64,000 nucleotides of DNA from Mercurialis annua (GCF_937616625.2 NC_065570.1:40679665-40743664); one strand, 5' to 3'; counted from the stretch's first letter, positions 1 through 12,699 are shown. Numbers and translations are program-made. Notes: generated by a model from the sequence alone, not told the origin.

Positions 1-1290
1 TGGTTGGTAGAGACCTGATGCCCCTTGTCTTCTATTTTTTAAGCTGATATTTGAGGCTTATTCTGGTATCGGAGTAGGGCTGGCGCCTTGTCTTCATTTT
101 GGGGTAAGATGGAGGCTCGGAGCCTGCTGGTTTTGGGGAGTAATTCCTTGAATGGTGGCCCGCTGTTTGGCCTATAGGTTATCCGCTATGGGCATTTCTG
201 GGTAGCGTGGGCTTGGCTCCTGTTGATTCTGGTGGTGGCTTTTGAAGATGGTAGGCTGACGCCTACTGGTTCCGGTGTTTGTGGGGCACAACTTTCCAAA
301 AATTTGCCCTATTTTCCATTTTCCTAATTGAATGATCTCTTCTACCTGTATCTATGCTCTGGTTCTAATATTTGTGAGGCCCGTTTTGCAAAAAGTAGCC
401 ATATTTTCAACTTCCCTAACGGAGTAATTTCTTCTACAAACGGAGTAAGTTTTTCTACGGGTATCTGTAATCTGTGTTGCCCCCTCATCAGAGCATTCTG
501 TTTTTTGGTTCGGGAAACTAGATGCTTTGATGAATAGTCTGGTCGTCTATTTGATTTGCTCTGGGCGCTGCTATCTGTTTTGGGAGAATATGTTTGTTTC
601 TATGACAGTTGGTTCACATTTTAAAATTTTGCTTGGCGCAACTGGAAAATGCATGATGAAATTTTGAAATTTTAAAAAGTTATGTTCCATTGTCTCAAAG
701 ATTTTGCTCTAGGGATTCATGATCCTATGTCTGTCCTTTCTATGAATATGTGCTAGTCAATGATTTCGATATGCATATATTATAAAACATTTATTGAACC
801 TGTTCATTCAATAGTTAGTACAATCGAGATATTTCCTATTTCAAGCGGTTTACACCTATTATTAATCAGTCGCTGCGGATTTTTCGTATTGGATATTTTT
901 TTATATGAGTGTTCTACTCGATCGTAACCGATGATCCGATGAGGACTTCTAGTGAGTGTTGCAGCTCACTACTTAGACCGTCCCGCTACAAGATAGGATG
1001 CTGGGAGGCAGAAGCTAGGCAATGGAATTTTTTAACCAATGGGCCGGAACCCACTAGCAGACCGTTGTCCTTTTTGAGATAGCTAGATCAACTCATATTT
1101 TTAGAGGGGTATGGCTTATTAAAATAGGAGTATCTAATAAAGTGTTTATTTTCTTATACCGGTTATTGAATGGACCGGTAAAATAGCTCAATTTCATCGT
1201 ATGTATGCATATTGAAAAAATTGAAACTAACATGCCCATCAGGCGAGACATCATATATATGAGCAAATATGGTGTCATCATTGACTCTGG
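1..1290. other. Unassigned non-coding sequence
   Basis: No convincing gene or element is visible. The only open frame here (328-537, +) has no recognisable motif, no good start context, and lies in ordinary T-rich sequence. Positions 1-300 are relatively GC-rich and G/T-biased on the plus strand, and 1090-1290 is AT-rich. It may be decayed transposon sequence or the distal part of an element lying outside the window; I cannot tell which. Confidence 0.5.
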
Positions 1291-1379
1291 AGAAAATAAA
1301 AAACAAATCGTTCAAAATATATGGATGCAAAAATAGAAACTAAAGCTAATCTAAACAATTACATAGCTGGATTGTTTAG

Positions 1380-2594
1380 GAAAATAGATCTCCAAATGCT
1401 CCAAACATGGGTGGAGCCACAACTTCTGTCTCACCAACAGTGTCAAGGATGCTGAGGTTGACAAAGGTGGACAACTCTATGATTGTCTTGATACTGGATG
1501 CTTCGGCTGTCTGGTAGAGCAGGTCATCGATATCTCTCTGATTTCTTCATCTTTTCCATGATGATATCCCGAAAGATTTCAAATCTTGGGAACATGCTGC
1601 CCATGATCATGACTAGTTCTGCTTGGCCCTAATACTGGTGTGCCTTGTGCACTTCTTCGACGAAGTCGTCGGACAATGTATTTTCTGAAGTCCTATATGT
1701 CTCAGTCTATGGATCAAAGCCTAGACCTGCCTTAGTGGTCTGTCCTTTGAAGTCTGGGAGCTCTGATAAGCCCTATAATGATTTTCCGATTCCCATTCCG
1801 GGCATGTAGTTGGATTTTTGTCACCATGAGGATTCCTTTAACATCCATGAATTTCTCTTACTCCTCCCATATGGTGTATACATGGAACCCTGGTATTGGC
1901 ATCATCTCATTGCCGGCTAATTTAATCATGTTGATCATTTACCCTGATTCGCCTTCGATTGTGGTTATTACACCTTCGTATGGGAATTTGATCTTCTGGT
2001 GCAGTGTGGAAGGTACACCTCCAAGCTCGTGAAACCATGGCCTTCCTAGTAGTAGTGAGAAGGTGACGGGTATGTCCAACACGACGAAATCTACCCATGC
2101 TTCGATGGGTCCGGTTTTTATTAAGGCTTTAAAGGTTCCTTCTACCCTTTGTTTGGTCTCATCGTAGGCCCTGATGACCAATTTTGACGGCTTCAGAGTT
2201 GCTAGAGTTAGCCCAAGCCTTGGTAGGATGAGAGTCGGACATATGTTGATGGCAGATCCATCGTCAACCATTACGGTGTTGGTGCGCTTTTCCAGAATTT
2301 TAGCCATGATGTACAGAACTTTGTTGTGATGTCTTCCTTCCAGATGTAGATCTTCTTCTTTGAAGACGATGGCACCAACTTTCTGTTTAGTTTGCTGACT
2401 AAGCATGACTGCAGTAGTCACATTTGATTCAATAGGCATTGCAGGCAGAGCCTTTACCATTGCTTTCTTGAGTTCGTCGAAATGTAATTACCAGATCCCA
2501 TATGGTATTGCTTGTACTTGACTTCCCAAGCTGCCTTACTTGCAGTTCATCCACTTGTACTAGCTTCTCTTCCGGAATGTTTTCCTTTTCCGGC
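1380..2594 (-). pseudogene. Ty3/gypsy (Tat/Ogre-type) gag-pro fragment
   Basis: This is the end of gag and the aspartic protease of a gypsy polyprotein, read from 2594 downward. The open frame 1939-2460 carries the protease active-site region VDDGSAINICP, then the flap and hydrophobic segment LLGRPWFHELGGVPSTLHQ. The sequence just before it (KEEDLHLEGRHHNKVLYI) is the conserved lead-in of Tat-type proteases. Below 1939 the frame is broken, but a G-patch-like linker is recognisable near 1730-1815 (PGMGIGKS, then GLSELPDFKGQTTKAGLGFD after an in-frame stop). The 5' end is cut at 2594 by the LTR that follows on the opposite strand, and no reverse transcriptase is seen below 1380. Non-functional. 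The Tat/Ogre assignment rests on motif style and is less certain than the protease call. Confidence 0.8.
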
Positions 2595-3329
2595 TGATAA
2601 TGTAGTAATAGATACACATATTAGGGGCGAAGCAACCTCACCGAGATAGAGTATCACTAAGTCAAAAAATAAAAGAAATGATTCAGCCGCGATATGAGTA
2701 GCTCAGAAATGCTTTGACATACGAACAAGCTCAAAACTCCACAGTCCATTAATAACTTGGAGCACTAGTACCTCGGTATGAGTATAGCTCAGGTTTCCTA
2801 AGCCCATTTGGAACTTGGATTATCAATACCTCGACATGGTAATAGCTCGGAACCCCTAGTTCCTTAAAAGGTTTGAAACATGCACATGACATTCGTTGTC
2901 TGCTCACCCGAGATGTCGAATACTTGACATTACAAGTGAATAAAAAATTTGGGGGGACTACATAAGATTTTCTGACACACGAGAATGTTCTCCACGCGGT
3001 TCGCACCTGAGACACCACTTGAGGTGTAACTAAATTTGCCACCTAAGGCAAACAGAAAAGTGGGGATCAGAAAGAGAGAAGAGGAGAAGGTTTGCATAAA
3101 TGACTATATAAAGCACCTTATGTGCAAACGCTAAGGTACCACTCTTTTTTACACTTAAGGAATTTTTTTTCTTCTCTCTTCTTTCTCTCTTCTTTCTCTC
3201 TTCTTTCTCTCACTTAAACTGACTTGAGCGTCGGAGCAAACAGCTGGTGAACCCCATTGGTGTTCCTTCTGACCTATGTTTTCTCTTCCTCTTCAGGTCT
3301 TAGAGCGTAGGTCAGAGCGTGATTTATCA
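2595..3329 (+). mobile_element. LTR, family A (copy 1)
   Basis: This 735-bp block begins TGATAA and ends TTATCA. It is clearly homologous along its length, in the same orientation, to 27171-27881. A TATA box (CTATATAAA) lies near 3103-3111, about 220 bp before the end, as expected for U3-R-U5 organisation on the plus strand. A pyrimidine run of TTCTTTCTCTC units (about 3172-3212) is longer here than in the other copy. The right end is followed by leader-like sequence (TAGTGCTTTCATTGAGAGC), so this is a 5' LTR rather than a solo LTR. It interrupts the minus-strand gag-pro fragment at 2594. The 5 bp before it (CCGGC) do not match the 5 bp after copy 2 (TTTAT). Confidence 0.8.
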
Positions 3330-3485
3330 CTTAGTGCTTTCATTGAGAGCTTGATACTTACTTGCTCTGCAAGTTTTCTTAGTTTTTGTTAGTTTATTGT
3401 GAGTAAGATAAATTGTTATTCAGATTGAAGGGTAGAAACCAATAATTGAACAAATAACCCCTCCTAAACCCTTGAGAGGGGATGG
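3330..3485 (+). other. Primer-site/leader remnant of family A element
   Basis: Directly after the LTR lies CTTAGTGCTTTCATTGAGAG, in the position of a primer-binding site, followed by about 140 bp of leader with no open gag. The sequence then passes into the LTR of the next, opposite-strand element. The boundary near 3485 is approximate, because that LTR's distal end cannot be fixed without a second copy. Confidence 0.5.
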
Positions 3486-5934
3486 TGCAAAAAATGTCAT
3501 GGGTGCAGATGAATAGAGGCAAAATGGGCCATTACCTTTTGGATTATTCTTTTCGCCGCAAGCGAATACTCACATGGTTATTTTAAATATATTTATCTCT
3601 AAAGCAACATTTTAAAACATGTTCTATAAATAATTAAGCATAAATATGTGAAAATATTCTATACAACATATTATTTAAACCACTGTATGAAAACAAATTG
3701 TTGTTACAAACTTTTATACATATGATTCAAAATATATATATTTAGGTACAAATAAGTTTATTCGAAACAAAAACATCAAGGCATCTCAAAACTCGGAGAT
3801 GTGGCCAACCTCTATGTCTCAAGCCCAAACTCTAAGACCAACTCCATCTTTCGTCAACTGTACTATAGAACGCCCTGCTAACTGAAAAGGTTTTAAAACA
3901 ACTAAAATGAGCGAAAGCTCAGTGAATAGACATAACAAGCATAAAACATTTATATACTTAAAGTAAGTATATTATATAATAACGAATACTAGAAAACACT
4001 TCAATAGAACTCAACATACTTGTAAAATTCAACATGGAAGCATTTGCAAATATAAACAGTATCAAAGTAATTTTTAACTTCAAATAAGAAGCATCGTTTG
4101 TATCCATCATGCACTATAAAAGCTATATATTACCCTGTAATAATAATATCAACCATAGACCTGTAATCAGGAACACAACACTGATCTACAATCTAACGAA
4201 CATATCTAGGTACACTTGATAGCTAATCCTTCTTCGTCATTAACACGGCACAGCCCTTCCCCTTCACTGCCATCAATCAAGTGCCATGTGTCAAATACGC
4301 ATAGACACTCACAATATTTCACATATGCATATCACTAACTCAGCACATAACCAGGTGCATATCATATCTCACAACCTCGCAACTACGTAACATTACATAG
4401 TAGGCATATCATATAAAAACAAATCTCAAATTATTTCATCAAAACGCAATACAATTCAATAGTAAAACTATTTCAAATTCTCATTCAAAACTTAACCAAA
4501 TCAAACGATTGTTGAATTGCCGAAAGGCATTATACATTCATAAACAAATAATCACTATATCAAAAGCATCAAGCTTTACTAAAATCAAACACTTATATAG
4601 ATTTAAATCAATACTTCTTTCATTATAAACAACATATGCAAAAGATAGTATTTGAAACATTTAAACAAGACATTTCATCGAACACCTTTCATGCATTTCA
4701 AAACAACCATATATAACCATTTAAAACACAATAAACCTTGTCATTTTGAATATCAAAGTAACATATTGATTTCAGTAGCAAGGGCTAGTACATCTACTCA
4801 CCACACAACAACCTAAACTACTCCAAAATCACGTCACAAGCTTCCTTACTTTCTACTTGAACCGTCGTTGCCAAAACGAGTACCTAAATCAGTAATGTAA
4901 ATCAAAAAACTCCATCACAATCACATATAAATACTTATACAAATATATAATACTCATTTGACCTAAATTCAGCTCCTAAAAATTGATTTCTATATGATTT
5001 ATGCATGATTATGAACTTGGAAACAAATTTGTCTTAGTAGGCAAAACATTAAGCATGTAAATAGTATTGACATAATATTAATAAACCCTTCATTGAACTT
5101 TTATCACATTGGGTCTAGAATCCAAATCAAAAAGAATTTCATAATTTCGATATCTGAGTAATGAATTATACCAATTTTAGTGAGGTGAGGTCAAACTGCT
5201 TTTACAGTTAAAGCAATAAAATGTCAAGGTCATTTTGGGTATCAAAACGACAGAATCAGAACAAACGCAAAGAACAAAAGTTGTAGGAGACACTCTAAAG
5301 TTTCTGTAGAATCAAGAATTACGCAATTTGGATTTATAAAACTGAACACACATCACTCGCAATAAGCTGCAATTTCTGGATTCAAAAACAGAACATGCTA
5401 TTTCTTGTGTAAACCCTAGATAAACAAGTTAAAACGATGAATAACTTACCAATTGATCTTGATTTCCTTCTTAGACTTCAAGAACTCAGAGAATTGGATG
5501 TTTTAGGGTTTAGTTTAGGTCTGAATGAATGAAATTTCGTTTGAATATCTTCCATATTTTGTATACATATACTAATTAAAAAATTACTAAAATAAGAATA
5601 GGTTATTAACCTAACTTGGACACATAATCAAAACATAAGGGCATTATTGACATTTAGACTATTAGATATACTCCAAATATAAAGTTCTTTTAGGCCCTTA
5701 ATGATACATTTATCATATCTTTTAATCCTTGAGTCTTTTCATTTGTTCAGTTATACCGATTCAATTAAACTAATCGTAACTTTTGTTTTCCATTTAAATT
5801 TTGACATCTAAAATGCCTACGTCCTTATTTCAATTTCTCCTTTATAATAATTAGACATGATATGAAAATGCATAATGAATCCTAAATTAAATTACTTAAT
5901 GAATTCTAAATGAGATTAGATTACGGTTATGACA
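3486..5934 (-). mobile_element. 3' LTR of truncated minus-strand chromovirus
   Basis: The internal end is certain. On the minus strand a polypurine tract is followed by TGTCATAACC at 5934, the LTR start. The distal end is estimated near 3485 because the matching 5' LTR has been lost. On the minus strand the LTR shows a strong donor-like site (TTG|GTAAGTTATTC, intron start at 5449) and an acceptor-like ACTGATTTAG|GTACTCG near 4884-4890. This resembles the splice-like layout of the other long LTRs in the window with a shorter interval of about 560 bp. No CpG dyad array is present in this family. The rest is AT-rich with no open frame. Confidence 0.65.
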
Positions 5935-5949
5935 ATTCTCCCCACCTTA
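5935..5949 (-). promoter_or_regulatory. Polypurine tract of the 6-8 kb chromovirus
   Basis: On the minus strand the run AAGGTGGGGAGAAT lies immediately before the LTR start at 5934. It is the primer for plus-strand DNA synthesis and fixes the orientation of the element. The sequence just upstream on the minus strand (AATTTCGAGGACGAAAT) is the usual tail of plant chromovirus pol genes. Confidence 0.85.
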
Positions 5950-5954
5950 GGAAT

Positions 5955-8240
5955 TTCGTCCTCGAAATTTGACTAGAACAGTTGAGGGTATTGAATCTTC
6001 CTATCCTCCTCTCGTTCCCAAGTTACTTCCGCACTTCTGTAATTTTTCCACAATACTTTTACTAGAGGAATAACCTTATTTCTTAACTGTTTATCTTCCT
6101 TTGCTCAAAAAGTAACTGGTTCTTATTCATATGATAAATCATCCATTAACTCTATAGGCTAAACATGTAAGACGTGACTAAGATCACTCATGTATCTCTG
6201 TAGCATTAAAACATTAAAGACATTATGAATCTGTGATAACTCTAGAGGTAAGGCAGATTTGTAAGCCACTGGACCAATCTTTTCAATTACTTCATATGGA
6301 CCAATGAACCTTGGACTTAGTTTTCCTCGCATGCCAAATCTTAATATCCCTTTCCATGGCGAGATCTTGAGAAACACTTTATCACCCACACTATACTCAA
6401 TCGGCTTTCTGTTCAAATCAGCATAGCTCTTTTGTCTATCTTGGGATTCCTTGAGGATCAACTGTACTTTTTCTGTAGTGATTTGAACAATTCTGGGCCT
6501 ATTAACTGTTTTCCCCAATTTCATCCCAACACACTAGTGTTCTACATCTTCTACCATACAGTGCTTCATAAGGAGCCATTCCCAAAGTTGAATGATAACT
6601 ATTGTTGTATGCAAATTCCATGAGTGGCACATAATTATCCCAACTGCCCTGAAATTCAATAATGCATGCACGTAACATATCCTCTAATGTTTGAATAGTC
6701 TGTTCTGATTGCCCATATGTCTGTGGATGAAAAGATGTACTGAACTTCAGTTTAGTACCCAAAGCTAGTTATAAGCTTTGCCAAAACCTCAATGTAAATC
6801 TCGGATCCCTATCAGACACAATAGAATTTGGAACACCATGCAGTCTAACTATCTCCTTAGTGTAAATCTCAGCAAGTTTATCAAGAGGATAATTTACCTT
6901 TATAGGAAGAAAATGTGCTGATTTTGTTAAGTCTATCAACAATAATCCATATCGCATCATGTCCCTATTGAGTTTTAGGTAACCCAACAACAAAATCCTT
7001 AGTCACATGTTCCCATTTCCATTCTGGAATAGAAAATGGTTGTAGCAAACCTGCTGGATGTTGTTGCTCTGCTTTAACTTGCTGGCATGTTAAACATCTA
7101 GACACAAAATTTGCAATTTCTTTCTTCATTCCTGACCACCAGTAGTTTTCTTTCAAAGATCGATACATTTTTGTACTCCCCAGAAGCATAGCATATGCTG
7201 AATTGTGTGCTTCCTCCATTATTTTTCTTTTCAATATATCAATATTAAGAACACTTAATCTACCCTTGTATAGTAGAGTTCCATCATCAGAAACATTAAA
7301 GTAATTTTTATTATCCTGTTGGACTTCACCTCTGAATTTCAGTAATTTGTCATCCTGATTCTGAGCATCCCTAATTCTTTTAATTAAAATAGGACGGATC
7401 CTCAAAGTTGCTATAAAGCTCCATTTTCACTTTCACTTAGTTGCAGCTACTACATTAGCTTTTCCTGGATGATACTCTATAGTAAGATCATAATCCTTCA
7501 GAAGTTCTATCCATCTTCTTTGTCTCAAATTCAATTATTTTTGACTCAATATGTACTTCAAACTTTTATGATCATTGTAGACAAGACATTTCTCAGCATA
7601 TAGGTAATGTCTCCATATCTTCAAAGCAAATATCACTGTTGTAAGTTCTAGATCATGTGTAGGATAATTCAATTCATGTGGTCTTAATTGCCTTGAAGCA
7701 TAAGCAATTACCTTTCCCTGCTGCATCAATACACAACCCAAACCATTCTTCGAAGCATCATTGTATACAACATACCCCAAAACTGTAAATGGAAGTGTCA
7801 AAAATGAAGCTGAAGTTAAACAATCTTTCAAAGCATCAAAGCTATTCTGACATTGTTGACTCCACATGAACTTCACATGTTTTCTTAGTATCTTTGTTAA
7901 TGGTGAGGCAATAATACAAAAGTCTTTCACAAACCGTCTGTAATAATCAGCCGAACCTAGAAAACTGCATACCTCATGTACATTACTCGGAGAATTCCAG
8001 TTAGTTATAGCTTCCACCTTTTTAGGATCAACATAACTTCCCTCTGCTGAGATGACATGGCCAAGAAATACAACTTTCTCTAACCAGAACTCACACTTAC
8101 TAAACTTGGCGTACAACTGTTTTTCTCTCAAAGTCTGCAAAACAAGTCACAAGTGCTCTGCATGCTCTTCCTCAGATCTAGAATACACTAAGATATCATC
8201 GATGATACAATCACAAAGCTATCTAGATAAGGCTTGAAAA
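5955..8240 (-). pseudogene. Chromovirus pol: RT-RNaseH-integrase-chromodomain
   Basis: Minus-strand pol of a Tekay-like Ty3/gypsy element, read from 8240 down. The reverse transcriptase survives only from its catalytic box (IIDDILVYSR, about 8190-8220) onward. It is followed by the RT connection ([20 protein letters not shown]) and RNase H ([15 protein letters not shown], then NYPTHDLEL) in frame 7535-8140. Integrase follows: the HHCC zinc region with CLTCQQVKAEQQ (about 7070), a core with DFVVGLP, SDRDPRF and SEQTIQTLE, and a C-terminal part ending at 6159. Out of frame below that, KVLWKNYRSAEVTWERE is a chromodomain tail. The three integrase acidic residues look intact, but stops and frameshifts near 7440, 6965, 6765, 6500 and 6158 break the reading. 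The 5' half of pol and all of gag are replaced by copia sequence at about 8240. Confidence 0.88.
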
Positions 8241-9649
8241 CTCATCTTGCCTTTAAGACATGACTCGCAAGTTGAAATTGATGCGGAATCCAGATTGCTC
8301 AAGATTCCAATCTTATCCAACTTGTTAAGTTTATCTTCTGCAATATGTCCTAATCGTAAGTGCCATTATTGTTTCGAGGTTTGATCACTTATGGTATTTA
8401 TTTCAAAAACATAATTTGTATTGCTAACATCTTCATTTATACAATAAAGATCGTTTTGTACATAACCATAACAAATGATTTTATTATCATAGATAATTTT
8501 ACAAACATCCTTTGTAAATAGGAAATCATACCCTAATCTTGTCATATAAGAAATGGACATGATATTTTTATAAGCGTTTGGTAAGTAAAAAAACATTATT
8601 CAAATACAAAACACGTTTATACAACAAAATAGAAGATGATCCTATAGCTTTAGCCGCAACGCTTGCGTTATTTCCAAGCTTCAAGATCACTTCGTCCTTG
8701 TCCAACTTTCTCTCATTTGCTAGATCATGTAAGGATGAGAAAATGTGAGAACTAGCTCCGGTATCTAATACCCAAGCTTTGGACAAGCTATCGTTATTGG
8801 AATTGAAATAACAAGAAATTGACATACCCTCACCGGGATTTTCAATCTTCTTGTTCTTGCCCTTGGATTCCAAATACTTGGGGCAATTTCGTTTCCGATG
8901 TCCCTCGTCTTCACAAAAAAAAAACACTTTCCTTTGTTCTCCGAGGTGCCCTTCTTTTTTGCAATGGCCTTTTGGGCCTTCAAAACATTCTTCTTATTTT
9001 TCTTCTTCTTAGTCTTACTAGAAGAAGGAACCACAAGAGAAACTTCCTTTCCCTTAACATTATTCTTTTCAGTAGTTATCAACATGTTTGATAACTTGGC
9101 AAGTGTACATTCTATCCGATTCATATAGTAATCCATGATAAAATTACCATATGATTCCAGAAGGGATTGAGGGATCATATCCGTTTGGAGATTGAAGTCC
9201 ATGATGAAGTCTAGACCTTCTAGCCGTTCGATACATCGAATCATCATGTTCACATGTTCTCCAACATCCTTTCCCTCGGAGTGCTTCGCCCAAAATAATT
9301 GCTTAGATATCTCATATCTAGCAAAATAACTTGTTTCACCATACAATATTTATTAGTGAAACAATAGTTCGCGAGCTCCCGGATATTTCTCGTGTTGCTT
9401 TTGCAACTCATTATTCATAGATGCCAACATATAGCACTTGGCTTGTTCGTCATCTAACTTCCACTTGCACAATGCCTCATGTTCCTCGGGAGGTGCCTCA
9501 ATCGGCAATGGTCCCGGAACATTTGTTTCAAGAACATATGCTATATGTTCACTTGCAAGAACTATTTTGAGATTTCTTAACCAATCAATAAAGTTAGGAC
9601 CCATTAAGCGATTATTGTCGAGAATGCTACTTAACGGATTCGATTTCAT
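8240..9649 (-). pseudogene. Ty1/copia gag-protease-preintegrase fragment
   Basis: This is the 5' half of a copia polyprotein on the minus strand. Gag starts at 9649 (MKSNPLSSILDNNRLMGPNF) with the UBN2-type gag core. It is interrupted by a stop at 9353 and continues in 8765-9346. A CCHC zinc knuckle (CEDEGHRKRNC) falls at a run of nine A residues (plus strand, about 8916-8924), where a 1-nt length change shifts the frame. Protease follows with the active site WVLDTGASSHIF (8725-8760). The GAG-pre-integrase region follows, with WHLRLGHIAEDKLNKLDKIG and CESCLKGKM (about 8265-8370) after a stop at 8366. Integrase, RT and RNase H of copia type are absent, because the sequence changes to gypsy RT near 8240. 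Upstream (higher coordinates) are its leader, primer site and 5' LTR. Confidence 0.88.
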
Positions 9650-10753
9650 CTTATCTTATCAACCTATGGATAGCAAAGATCCCTAATTAGTATCATTGTC
9701 TTGTATATTTAAACCATAATGATTTGGTCTTTATCAAAATAGCCTCCCACTATCTTTTTCCGAATCCTACACTTCCAAAATAGGAAATGTAAATCTTTGT
9801 TGAAAAAGATTTCAAGCGGGTGATTGAATTGTTATAGCCATTGTTCTTTCCCTCAGGTACGTCTAATTGTCGTTATTGGGATCACAATGTACTACAAGTG
9901 AACAACACTTGTTCATCATATCTCATATGAGGTTTCAATCATTTTCGGCTCCTAATGCTTTCACCCTCAAATACCCATTATCGTTATTGGGTTTTTGCAT
10001 TAGTTAAGTTTAACCCATTGAATCAACTAAGATGTATCAATTTGAATAATACACGACTCAAGTACGCCTAATTTCCGTTATTGCCGTGTACTATATCGAT
10101 ACACTCGTAACATCTCATGCTTAACAATAAACTCAACAACGGCCTCTTAATGATATCATCTCACCCCTATGTATCCATAACTGACAAGATGATTACTCAA
10201 AGCGTATTAGTTTACTGCTCCAATGGAGAGCCATTGATAAATCAATTTAATAATTAATCAATATAAACTTAATCTTTTAAATTTTAGGAAGATTCTTAGG
10301 GTTTTCAGTTACTCCGGTCTCACTAAGTACAAAACACATTTTAGCATGCATCTCATACATATTAAAGTTAAAATGAATCATGCAATCACACATGTAAGAT
10401 CATGGACTTCCTAGGTCTCATTCTTTAGCCACAAAAGAATGAGCAAGCTATTACTTGTTCCGCATGTTTTGTTGATGACAACATAATGCACAAGCGAGTC
10501 ACGTATGGTGTTAAATAATCACATTAGAAAAATTCCCAGGATAGATTGGAGGGTCACGAGCGGACCACCTAAGTACCAATCTCCTAAACATAAATTAATC
10601 AAATATAATTAATGTCACAATGGCATTTGCTCGTTTTTGCAAACAAGACCTAAGTCCTCGAAATTATAAATTACATGCCCAATAATTATTCCTAAGTCTG
10701 TGATTTTTAATACATGCATTCAATCGTAAAGCTTTAATACTTGATGATACGGT
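9650..10753 (-). other. Leader (5' UTR) of the copia element
   Basis: About 1.1 kb without an open frame lies between the copia gag start and the primer site. It contains three spaced imperfect repeats built on TTATTGGG-like segments (near 9870, 9985 and 10080). No domain or RNA gene is recognisable. A long untranslated leader in this position is normal for several plant copia lineages. Confidence 0.6.
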
Positions 10754-10766
10754 GGTTCTGATACCA
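10754..10766 (-). promoter_or_regulatory. Primer-binding site of the copia element
   Basis: On the minus strand TGGTATCAGAACC lies a few bases inside the 5' LTR end. It matches the 3' end of initiator methionine tRNA, the usual primer for plant copia elements, and fixes the LTR boundary near 10774. Confidence 0.85.
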
Positions 10767-11231
10767 CTATTGGTGCAGCGGGACGCGAGGGTCCAGATCG
10801 TATGTTTAAATTGAAAATCAAAATTCCAACAATCCGGATCCAGAAATTGATCATATCAATAACAAATGGATCGTCGTATCATCTAGTGATTACAACACAC
10901 ATCTAGAAATTGTATGAAGAATACTTATGTCGATTCTCCAACGATTCTTGTAGTCCCGATAGTACGGCGACCTAAAGCTCGTCCATACGAGTATGCGTCC
11001 GATTGAATCCTCGCCTTGAAGTAATCTGCAAGAGTTTCTCTTGCCGAGCAACCCTGAGCTCAAACTCTCGCCTCGATTACGTCTTTACTCGGATGTATGA
11101 AAAAACTTTCTCCAAGATTTTCTGTGATTGATGACTACTTGAACTCCTTCAAATATGCTCTCTTAAGTGTGGTGTGTATAGAATGAGCAAAGGCAAGCTC
11201 TATTTATAGGCAAGAGTTTATAGGATACTCT

Positions 11232-11420
11232 GACACCTCACATGCTAGGTGTCACACACCAAGCAAAGGTGTTGCCACCATTCGACACCTCACATGCTAG
11301 ATGTCACACACCAAGCATAGGTGTTGCCACCATCTAACACATCACATGCTAGGTGTCACACATCAAGCATAGGTGTTGCCACCTTCTGACACGTCGGATG
11401 CTAGGTGTCACACACAGAGC
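11232..11420. repeat. Four 52-bp tandem repeats in the copia U3
   Basis: Units start at 11232, 11284, 11336 and 11388, an exact 52-bp period; the last is partial. Each unit holds an inverted pair ACACCT..AGGTGT and then ACACC..GGTGTTGCCACC. They lie about 24 bp upstream of the minus-strand TATA box, the position expected of an LTR enhancer. Enhancer function is inferred from position only. Confidence 0.9.
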
Positions 11421-11423
11421 CAT

Positions 11424-11506
11424 ACATGACATCACCATATGACATCATCACATGACATCATCGCATGACATCATCATGACATCATCACATGACATCATCA
11501 CATTAA
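11424..11506. repeat. TGACATCA tandem tract in the copia U3
   Basis: About six copies of a 12-14 bp unit with core TGACATCA follow the 52-bp repeats. The core is one base from the bZIP/CRE palindrome TGACGTCA, so these could be transcription-factor sites. That link is inference. Confidence 0.75.
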
Positions 11507-12699
11507 CCTAGATAAAATACAATTAGGTTCCTACTAATTTATAACTCTTACAAATTAGTCCCTAATTTATACTTGTTTTTCATCTTAAATTAATTTCCGA
11601 GATATACTATTATCTATATGAAATCGATCTCTCGTAAACTCAATCGGTTGCACACCCTATTGTGTGTGACTAACTAGGTTCACATCTATATGGCAACGAG
11701 AGTCATAAGGAACGCCTTTCTTATATTAAATAATTAAATCCCATGAATTATTAATTCTCGTAGATCATGAGTGACGTCTAGCAACATATCACGACCTCTA
11801 GATAGATATGAATGTTTTGATGCATTATTTATGAACCAATGTTCATAATTACCGTACACTCTACATTCCCTTCATCTAAGATTCAGATCTCGACTAGTGT
11901 CACGGTTAAGTAAAACATTGTTTGTCTTGAGCATATAACCTCATCTCAGTTCTTATTCTTGATAAATATGACTTCCACTAGAAAAAACTTTCTAAGTAAG
12001 TCATATACACCTGCGCAAGTTTCCTCATCCATCAAGAACAATTTGAGATAGCATAGAATCTTTTCTCCGTTCATCCGAGTGATAAATCCTCTCTTGGTTA
12101 AACCCCTGTCTACATATACAACTAACTAGAGCTAACACATCCCGCGACCCTAGCTCATGAAAGATCTAGGGATAAGGAGTATAAAACTCTAATCACCTAT
12201 ATAGAAGATAGTGTCACCGCAAGTCAAAGGACATATGTACCATTCTGAACTAGATGACATTAAATTGACTTTGATAAAATACCATGTTTAAGTCATCTAG
12301 CGTCACTTGTTCGACTCACTCAAACCCTTTGAGTGTCCACATGTTTATTCTTATCCCCATCAAGTAGTATGAGACTCACCACTTCCTTTAATTAGTAACT
12401 CTTTACTAATCAGGAGAATAAACAGAGGTGACGATCTTTTCAGGTTAATGCGATGCGCTTATTCGTAGGACCCCATCGATCGTGAACGTTTATTTAGATC
12501 ACTTGTATAGTAGAATCTATCACTCATATTCTTAATACCTTAAGAATATATTCTATCACAATGTGATAAGGACACTATGTAATAAATAAACGCTTAGTTG
12601 ATGAGACACTAAGTTCAAATAAAACATATATATCATTGCATTGGGATTTATCTATACAAATATACAGACAAAATGGCCCTATGGCACATACTAATAACA

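Larger units (their letters stand above)
10774..12699 (-). mobile_element. 5' LTR of the copia element
   Basis: This 1,926-bp LTR starts on the minus strand at 12699 with TGTTATTAGTATGTGCC and ends CTGCA near the primer site. A minus-strand TATA box (TATAAATA, 11201-11208) divides it into a long U3 and an R-U5 of about 400 bp. Just upstream of the TATA box are four 52-bp tandem repeats (11232-11420) and a TGACATCA-rich tract (11424-11506). On the left, LTR and leader pass into gag, so the element is colinear up to its break at 8240. Its outer end abuts the first bases of the next LTR (GTAATACCCG at 12700), which is therefore older. The partner 3' LTR is missing. Confidence 0.85.
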
